This document shows, piece after piece, positions 56,215 to 64,000 of a DNA stretch of 64,000 bases. The notes under the pieces are model-generated. The model had not been told where the DNA came from, did no database searches, and saw nothing but the letters and a program-made list of their open reading frames with translations. Origin of the DNA: Bryum argenteum (taxonomy: Eukaryota; Streptophyta; Bryopsida; Bryales; Bryaceae); assembly GCA_037043015.1 (NCBI GenBank), contig CM073321.1, positions 43,544,420-43,608,419 on the forward strand, read 5' to 3'. A program made the translations under genes and the position numbers. Each line of letters opens with the position of its first letter. Position 1 is the stretch's first letter.

Positions 56215-59115
56215 ATGGCTTCCTCCTCCTCTGAACCCACTACTACAGACATCGTTGAGATTGTGTCACAGGGAGCACTTGTTCCCATTTGCATGTCCGT
56301 AGGGCTTGAAGGTGTCGTAGAGATCACTGCATCGTGGCTTGGAATTCGTTTCGGCTACGATGCATCTTCCCTGTGGTTAGAGAGAGAAGTTCTAGAACTT
56401 GATACTAATCATGTTCAGTACTCCATGGTCGTAGATCCAATCATCCTAGAGAATAATACTACAATCTGGAAGCTGAGAGCTACAAAGTATCGCCTCTACG
56501 GCTTGACGGAGCTCGTCATGAACGCCTCAACAGTTCTCTTGACCCCACGTAGTTCTTCTACTATCTCCACGGTAGCTCTAGCTCTTACTTGTGTCAAAGT
56601 CGAACCAATTTTGGAAATCACCATTGACATTTCGGATTCATCTGCAAGTCTCCTCTGCAACCATGTCGTATGTCGTCATATATTCCATTGCCACCTCCTG
56701 TTAGAGATAATCTAAGAGCCACCCCTCCTTTACTTTCATCGCAAATTGTAAAACCCAAAAAAATTCTTCCATCCCTCTGCAATCTTGCTAGAATGCCCAG
56801 TAGCAAGACTCTCCTCAAAAAAATTGATTTCAAAACCATCCGCACTGTCAACGTATCTTTCTTGCCTCCGTCATTCAATGGCGATGTTCTCTTCATCATC
56901 CCGCCAACTATTCCGTATGCATCTCACAAGGTCGCGAAGTCCATGGAGGGGATGGATAAACGGTACGACGGTCATGTGTGGACTAGGACGATGACCACCA
57001 ACATCAGCAATACGCAAGGGTTGTCTTTCCGATACTCGAACTGTGTAGGACATCTACAGTGCCACAACCCAAACTGCGACTTCTTGCAGCGACCTGATCG
57101 AGTCGCTGGAGTGAACGATGTGGAGTTTGAAGGCATTACCAAAGACCCCTTCCCAGTAGGCGGATCGCCCTAGCCCACCTCGAAGTTGGTCTGTAAGCTT
57201 TGCAAACAACCTCCTTTTTGTGTTGCGCCTTGTTCTGCGAAAATCTTTTACGTAGTTGGAGAGGATTGTCAGGAGCGTGCATGTGTCCATATAGGAACGC
57301 ACGAGCACCCTGTCAAAGTTGGAGATTATAGATGTGTACGGAAAAAAATAGATGAGTTACTAGAAGAGCATGTTGACCGTAACCCTCAAGCAACCGTTTC
57401 CAAAATAGTTATGGAAACCAGCAAAGACTTGTTAGGTAACTTACTTCTCCGTAACGAAGGTGACCACGAAACCGGCAATCTTTCTCTTCAGCAGCTGGAA
57501 CCAGTCTTTGAACAATGCAAAGAGTTACACTCTCCCAGTATGCGGAATCGTATCTACACTTTCAAGTACTTGCGTAGCTTTGGCATTCTCGATGGGATCA
57601 CAAAGCTCAGAGGTCTCAGCAACTAGGCATATGTGCAACGCAACATGTTCCTTGGCTAAGGCGACGAATCGGAGAAAGTCTTCATCTTCAAGATGTCCGA
57701 GGTCGGCCCCAGTAGCGGTGTTGATCTGGTTCGCCGTATGCAGCCTGGAGGAAACCTCTCCCACGCATGGATGATGTTTGACCATGTCAAACGCGTTACA
57801 GATTGGACCACCATGGCCTGCCACGTGTACGACTCACGTTACCAACGCATTCTAACCATTGCATGCTGTGATTTTCAGTGAGAGGACAAAGATGCTCAAC
57901 TCGTCTTCTGGAAGAACCTCAATCATGTGATGGCAAGGAACGGAGTACCTAAGTCGCAGTTCCAAGGATTTATGGCTGATAGTGCCTAAGCCAGCTAGAA
58001 AGCTGTGCGCATCATCTACGGCTCTGGAAACCCAGCTGTCTTCATGGAAGGCCGCAAACGCACATGTTATTTCCACTGGACACAGTCACTTGAGAAACAT
58101 ACGAAACAATACATTGTGCCCGAATTGCAAGGCCAACACCGGATTCTCTGTAAGCAGTATCAGCATGCGCGCACCATGGAAGAGGCTGAGACCCGATATT
58201 GGGCTATAAAAGCGTGGTGGGCATCCTCGAAGGCCACCTCCAAAGTTGGTTCAAAACATTTAGGTCATTGGCTTGCGTACTGGCACTTCAGATACAGACA
58301 ATGGGGTGGATTTATGGAACTAGTAAGTATTCAATTTTTGTGGTGTCTTTGCTTATGACATGCTCTACGGCAGCTTCTCGAATGTTATGACAGTACCAAA
58401 GAAATTTACAGTTATTGTTTTAATAATATATATTATTAGTTGATTTTTTATGTGGATTTATATACTATGAATTTGTATTAAGTACAAATCTAAATTCTGA
58501 ATAAAGTCTTCATACATTTGTACATTGAAGGAAAAAAAATATTCGGCAGAAGAACTCGCAGAGATGCCTTCATGTAATCTTGCGGAGTCAATCCATAACA
58601 AGTGGCTGCAAGCGTCTGGCAATAAGGGTAGGGATCTCTACGTTGCAGCCGTTGATGACTACGTTCGGGCCTTCCTCCAAGTGGTCGGCTACCATCAATT
58701 CAACAAAGGCGGTGCAAGTGGTTCTGGACCATCCGTAGAAGAACTTCGTCAGCGTCTTTATACCGCTCAATGTCGGGCTAATCGATTCGGCAATACATCT
58801 TGCCTTAACAAGGCAGTTATGGACTTCCCTGAAGCTGAAGCTTTTTGTACGCGTGACGGCCACTTGGAGGGGGCAGAGATTTTTGGTTCCAGGAAACGGA
58901 AGGCTGATGTTCCCATTGGTGCTGAAGATGAACCTCATCGACTTGACACCGTGAGTTACTCACGTCCTCGAATAGGGAGAAGAGTCACACGAGCTCTTGC
59001 TGAGAATCTCAGTCCTATCGACGACGAAGATGAAGTTCATGAGCAACCGCTGGAACCCCCCGCTTCTCCAAGACCCTGTATTCAGCGCGTCATTGCTATC
59101 CAAGAGTCTTGTATG
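56215..59115 (+). pseudogene. Mutator-like transposase of element C, 3'-truncated
   Basis: Starts MASSSSEPTTTDIVEIVSQG. It has the same domain order as B: WLGIRFGYDASSLWLERE; GMDKRYDGHVWTRTMTTNIS; SNCVGHLQCHNPNCDFLQ; ACVHIGTHEHPVKVGDYR; TTMACHVYDSRYQRILTI; FMADSA; CYFHWTQSLEKHTKQYI; an intron 58323-58530; and NLAESIHNKWLQASGNKGRD. Damage: a frameshift near 56650; a TAG near 57171 in GSP*PTS; a TAG at 57625 (TGG in B); a TGA near 57880; and a frameshift and stop near 57985. Similarity to A and B stops at about 59115 (IQRVIAIQES), before the SWIM finger, and unrelated coding sequence follows directly. Confidence 0.8.
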
Positions 59116-60943
59116 ACATGCCATGTGTAGAGCGCAACGAGGTTCCCTTGTTTCTTGCTCATGGAGTATACGCTGAGGTTGCTCTAGGTAAACGAGTGGA
59201 TTGGACAACTGTCAAAGAGGGAAAGCATGTAACATGACCTTCAACGAGTGACATTCCGACAGGCATTCTAAGATTCCCTGATGCTCCCAATGGTGGCATG
59301 GGAGTGACGAGGTCTATTACCAAGGCTATGGAAGATGCTACCTATCATAATGCTACATCGAAAGAGGACAAGGACTCAGATTGTTCGCGGCATTGTAATG
59401 CGGTGCGTCAAGTACGGTGTGCTATTCCTCCCTCCAGCGTTGTGATTGATGCATATCATCGTTATAATTTGTCTGGCCGCGTTCCTCAAACAGGTGGCTC
59501 TCGCCCTCTTATAGCAAGTAATTATTCTACCGTAGTAGAGCCCCATGGTACTAGCATCTTACCATTGGACGAACTTCACACGTCTTCTGATCTCAAAGCT
59601 CTTGTGAAAAGCAAAGACAATGTCATAGCAAGATTGCAAGCAGATCTCTAAAAAACACGAGCAATGTATGAGGAGAAGGTGAATGAAGGGGACCGGCTTT
59701 GTGTGGAATATGCACGCATTTGTGAGAAGATGCAAGTACTATCCTACCCACGTAACATTCCTAGAGAAATAGAGAAATCGGACATGGGCGATGTTCATAG
59801 AGTTGTCTTCAACCTTACAGAGGACCTTGCTTTTGGAGAAATGTCCCGGCAACGCCCTCAACTGCATTGCCCTGTCAAAGCTCAGCCATGTCCAATTGGT
59901 AATAAGCATGGCTTGGAATGAGAAGAAGATGTACAAAGTGATACCCAAGATTCCTTATTCGGATCCCCCCCCCTTTGTAATTCCCATTTCATATCCTATG
60001 ACGGGTACAACCTTTTACTAAAGAAAAATCAACAACTGCGATATCGTTTGTTGCAGTTTTCTGCCACTTACTATCACTGGAAGGTGGCATGTATACTTTT
60101 GGTGGACAGAGGTAGACAAGTTGCAGCGGAACTGGAGAAGACTGACAAGAATTTTACTAGTGGAGCTAATCAACGAACGTTCGGTATGACCTCGTGGCCA
60201 AGTGTGCATACATTGTTTGATAATCTTCCTATAATGGACATCAAGATGAAAGATGACACTTCTGCAGAGGTTGTAGATTGGAGCAAGGCCAGGTGGAATT
60301 TCAAACACCACATGTCCGCACACCTTGATGTAGCATCGAGGACATTATCGTGGCCCAACCCTGCGCAGTTTGTATTGGATCACTCTACATGTCCCATATG
60401 CCTAAATAATTTGGACCTGAGGGGGGATGGGTTTTAGGCTCCTGTGTCCATATGTATCATCCGCAGTGTCTCTTGGTTCATTGTTTAACTCAAAGTCGCT
60501 GTGCTATATGCAAAGTGCCTTTTCACGAGCACTTTTACGAGATGTTCAATGTAAGAATTTATTTGCCGCCTTCTTGGAAACAAAATGCTGAGACTACTGA
60601 TGAGGTTTGATTTTGGGGTAGAGACCTTATTAAAAGTTGGCGTAGAGGTGAACATGATTTCAAGAAGAGTACTCCTAGCTCTCAATTGAACTGGGAAACT
60701 GACCCAAATGAGATTCTAAGAGTTGCTCCAATACTTGTCGGACAAGGTCCACAACATGAGGGTCACCGGATGTTCTTCTTCCAATGCCTTGAGGGCTATT
60801 TTGATGTGAGCTCCAATACATTCAAGTCGGGGCCCCACTCCATGGGACATCGATGGAATCAATTTGGGAAGAGAGTAACCGATGGTGAAGGCCATGCCTC
60901 CATGCAAGATTTGGAAGAGTATCAATTTGCTGAATCTACTTGA
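59116..60943 (+). pseudogene. RING-H2 finger protein fragment fused to the truncated transposase
   Basis: From the junction the frame reads VPLFLAHGVYAEVALGKRVD, then VTRSITKAMEDATYHNAT. A coiled-coil-prone stretch follows (KALVKSKDNVIARLQADL, a stop, then KTRAMYEEKVNEGDRLCVEY). Further on is a His/Trp-rich region (ATYYHWKVACILLVDRGRQ) and a RING-H2 finger at 60390-60511: CPIC, then CVHMYHPQC after a one-base frameshift, then CAIC. The tail (NWETDPNEILRVAPILVGQG) ends at 60943. Stops or shifts: TGA near 59239, TAA at 59649, a frameshift near 60435, TGA near 60608. RING-H2 proteins are usually E3 ubiquitin ligases; only that domain is recognised. It is not present in A or B. Confidence 0.5.
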
Positions 60944-61350
60944 AGGCCACAATACCAATCCCAAGTGCTGGACTATTTACTAGATGAACATAGACCTCTC
61001 ACAAGAAAGACTTTATAGGACTTGCAGTAAGGTTTCTCACTTCCTATTGTACTACTTTTTGTACCGATTAAAACAAGGGTATATATTTGGTTCACTCCTT
61101 TGCTTGTGGTCTACCGAAGTATCGATTGTACCTTGTTAGCTTTATTGTATCCTTCATGTCCATAGTCCATATAACCCGCCTGACCCCTTGTACCAATACA
61201 CATACACACGCATGATGAAAGATAATTACAAACTTCCGTATATATAGTATATGCGAATAAGTACATAGAAGTAATTACGTACACTTTCCCTACACCTAAA
61301 ACATATATTGTTTCGATGAATGTTGGAGGTGTAAGTCCATCGTCTCTACC
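60944..61350. other. Spacer between convergent genes
   Basis: AT-rich. Holds the 3' ends of the RING-type gene (plus) and the coiled-coil-like gene (minus). No feature recognised. Confidence 0.5.
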
Positions 61351-62693
61351 TTAGGAATCTTCAACTTTGTCCTTGCCCTTTGAAAAATGTGATCGTTGCG
61401 GTTCCAAATGAGCGTCGATTGCATTTATGTTCATCTCAATTTTTGCGTTCTTTACACAACGAGCCGACTCTGCCCACGTGTCTTCAAACCAAGCATCCTC
61501 TTCAGCTAAACGTAGTTGCTTTGTGAGTTTTACATTCTGGTCTTCACTCCATTTCACAAGCCTCTTTTATTTATCAACTTCCTCTGGAGTCTTGCCATAC
61601 TTACCCGCGAACGCCAAATCACGAATGCGTAGCATCTCTTTATCTACTTCTAGATCATTAGATTCTTCTATATCCTTCAACCGATCGATTTCCCGAGCAA
61701 GGACCTCTTTGAGGTAAGTGCCTTTCGCTGTCCATATCTCTACGTAGTCTTCTATGGAAAGGTTGTTTGATTGTTTTCTCTCAAGAAACGTCTCACGAAC
61801 CTCTCTTTGTAGCACAAGTTTGGTCTCCATATAAGCTATGCTGTCTAGAACTTTTTCCAAAGTATTCCGACAGTCATCTTGGAAATCGTATGGTTCAGTG
61901 GCAAAAAGGGCTTTTTCTTTGAGGGCTTCCAATTCTTTTGCACGCTGCATTACTTCCTCCAATTGAATGGATTTCATTATACTAATTTTGTGCAACATGA
62001 TAAGCATCTCTATGTAGTCGGATAATCTTCCACCTCCAGTTCGCATTGGACTTGCTTCAAACGTATTCCCCTCTGTCATATTTGTTATAGAACCAGTAGG
62101 TTCACTGAGCTAGTATTCGTGTGTGTGTTCATCCTCCGAGGATTCGGAAGACCATGTTACGTAATTGCGTTGGCCTTAGGACTCATAGGTACAGCTCCAA
62201 TTCCTTCTCCTTCAATAGTAGTTGATGTCTCTCCAACCTCTACAGGTTTAGTATTTTCTTGTATAGGCAAATGTGGACACATCAACCAATCCACCTCCTT
62301 CCAAAGAATCATTTCGGCATATACCATTCTTGCCAAGAAGTAGGGAATCTCATCTTTAAAAATATGGTTCTTACCGTATATCTTATGCCAAGCGTATATG
62401 CATCTGATTTTAAAATCGTCATCATAGCACTCTTGGAGGTTTGCTTCATTGTGAGACCGATGAATGTTGTGCCAATGAAGAGGAAAGAGCTTGTTGATGT
62501 GGCACCACTCTACATATGTAACAGACATGGCAGAAGACCACGGCTCCGTCTCTTCCTCCCATCCTTTAAACGCTAATATCATCGGATTCTTCAAGATCTC
62601 TATGCGCATCTTCTCAATCCTCTGCTTTATGTTCCGACCTTGGTCATGTGGCTCCATGGATGTAGCCGCTACAACGGGTAGTGCCTCCATCAA
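61351..62693 (-). pseudogene. Unrecognised two-exon gene with coiled-coil-like C-terminal part
   Basis: Exon 1 (62161-62693) starts MMEALPVVAATSMEPHDQGR and contains SAMSVTYVEWCHINKLFPLH and YAWHKIYGKNHIFKDEIPYF. The reading frame joins exon 2 (61351-62104) through a 56-bp intron (AC|GTAACA ... GCTCAG|T), which restores a Thr codon. Exon 2 is Glu/Lys/Leu-rich (EEVMQRAKELEALKEKAL, LVLQREVRETFLERKQSNN) and probably coiled coil. A single in-frame TAA near 61564 interrupts it, after which the frame stays open to 61351. The patterns of W, H and Y in exon 1 recall capsid-like or transposon ORF1 proteins but I cannot name a family. If the TAA is the true end, the protein is intact and about 360 residues. 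Confidence 0.5.
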
Positions 62694-64000
62694 AAAAATC
62701 CGTAGAGATGCAAATTCTCTCTACGTGCAAGCAAGTAGCAAGACTAAAGTCGATACTAGTTAATGCGCAAAAGGAGGGACTCGCAAAGTGTGAAAATGGA
62801 CTGCGGGTTGCCTTCTTAAGCAGAGTAATATGGCGACCGGCGGTCTACAGAATCTCCACCGCCGCTTGCCCAAGGCACCAGCAATCGCCCTATCTGTACC
62901 ATTGATCGCCCTATCTGCACTGTCGGTCGCCCTTCTAAACCGTCGGTCGCCCTGTCACAGGAGGTCGCTCTATCTGCACTGCCAGTTGCCCTATTTGCAA
63001 TCGGGAATTCTCCCAGTTTATGTTGCATGCGAGTTCATGAGGTTTTGTAGCAGCTCCTAGGGAGATGAGATGAGGATGAATATTGGATGGGGGAGGGGTA
63101 AAAGAGCCCTTTAGTGTATAATGCATTAATTTAAATTAACAAGGTACCCATAGGGTAGTAATTTGGAATTGTTGGTCCCATAGTTCCCATTTCATGATCA
63201 TTCAATTCATAAGAAATGGACATAAGAGGTCTAAATTGATAATAATAAATGGGAGGGAGGATGGGGTGACACTTTCTTGTCCTCTTGGTAGGCATCACAT
63301 GGTATATATCTTTTTGTATGATGTATATTTTAACAAGTCATATTGTGCCTAACAATTTATAATAATCGATAAAATGTGTATTCATTTATGGAGTCTCAGC
63401 CTCTTTAATGCATCTAACGATTTAATAGCTACAATCTTAGAATTAAATCCAGTCAGTCAATTTCTAGCATCTAGATAAGATACCATCTTTGCACCAAAAC
63501 TTCACCTCATTTTCTAACATCACATTTAAAAACAATTTGTAGTTTCTTTTTATATCAAAGGAGCCTTTAATAAATTATAAGTTCTCCATATACAATATCC
63601 GAGTATATGTATGCTAATAGATTATCCTTGCAATTAGTTTATCGCCCCATAACATTATAACATTGGTTAAAATGAGAGGGGGGAGGATTTTGAAAATTTT
63701 GGCGGGTTAAATAGTAACGCCTTCTAATACAATTAAGATTAAGGGATTAGTGCATATAGCCTAGTAAGCAGTGAGAGAAATAGTTACTTACCAAATTAAA
63801 GGGTGATATATAACATATTATATATTTGGAGAAAAAATGAGTGACCACCATATAAAGGTAAATATTTTAAGTCAACAACAATAATCATTTGTGGACATTC
63901 TAATCAACCAATCACTCAGGGTACTATTTAAACCATTATTTGTGAATTCCGTGAAAGTATTTGATATCCCATGCTCTTATTATGATGAATAAATCAAACC
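62694..64000. other. Right end of window, no gene recognised
   Basis: At 62880-63000 short words recur (ATCGCCCTATCTG, CGTCGGTCGCCCT, TCGCTCTATCTGCACTGCC), a loosely repeated 18-20 bp unit upstream of the minus-strand gene. From 63100 to 64000 the sequence is AT-rich and shows no coding region, terminus or clear repeat. Confidence 0.5.

Larger units (their letters stand above)
24900..59115. mobile_element. Mutator-like element C, interrupted by an insert and by element B
   Basis: The left terminus GGGGAATGCACAGGTGTGAG starts at 24900. The element continues with the ParB-methylase-like gene, tandem repeats, and exon 2 of the small gene (35642-35812). It is then interrupted by a transposon-like insert (somewhere within 35813-39237) and by element B (39248-55202). 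It resumes at 55203 with exon 1 of the small gene and the transposase. The transposase loses similarity at about 59115, before the SWIM region, and no right terminus was found. The ten bases before the left end are ATATGGTTAT; no partner was seen. The gene order equals that of B once the insertions are set aside. Confidence 0.7.

Overview
The window looks like a transposon-dense nuclear region of a plant, probably a land plant. Its genes have spliceosomal introns, and it holds a plant-type Ty3/gypsy retrotransposon, a CACTA-type terminus, Mutator-like transposases with a SWIM finger, and AT-rich spacers. The gypsy pol resembles lineages I associate with seed-free plants, but that is a weak impression. 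I see no clearly intact host gene; almost everything is a mobile element or a decayed gene inside one.

Layout. (1) 1-10287: a Ty3/gypsy LTR retrotransposon on the minus strand. Its two LTRs are nearly identical, yet gag-pol is broken in many places. (2) 10288-15615: remnants of a CACTA (En/Spm-like) element with a SET-domain fragment, a DUF4216-like fragment, about nine A-rich tandem repeats and a TAGTG terminus. (3) 16902-22717: the right part of a large Mutator-like element, 'A' (small minus-strand gene, transposase, right terminus). (4) 22718-24899: a spacer with a cluster of palindromic TTAGCTCGA/TCGAGCTAA motifs. (5) 24900-about 59115: a related element, 'C', split by a 3.4 kb transposon-like insert and by a whole third element. 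(6) 39248-55202: element 'B', 15,955 bp, with inverted termini built of GAGCGTA-like heptads and a 10-bp target-site duplication GCATTAGAAC. (7) 59135-62693: two convergent unrecognised genes, one with a RING-H2 finger and one coiled-coil-like.

Elements B and C share one architecture. The left terminus is followed by a tRNA/SINE-like B-box module. Next comes a long multi-exon minus-strand gene, then large tandem repeats apparently in its 5' intron. After these come a small minus-strand basic/acidic gene, a divergent plus-strand Mutator-like transposase (DDE-like residues, SWIM finger, one conserved intron), and the right terminus (lost in C). The long gene is the most striking content. It encodes a ParB/sulfiredoxin-like domain near its N-terminal half and, at its C-terminus, a beta-class-like DNA N4/N6-methyltransferase fold. 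The usual DPPY is replaced by DAPE or DVPE. A ParB plus methylase architecture is familiar from phages and bacteria, and I do not know of it in a plant Mutator-like element. All copies here carry stops or frameshifts, so these are relics; an intact, active relative would have to be sought elsewhere in the genome.
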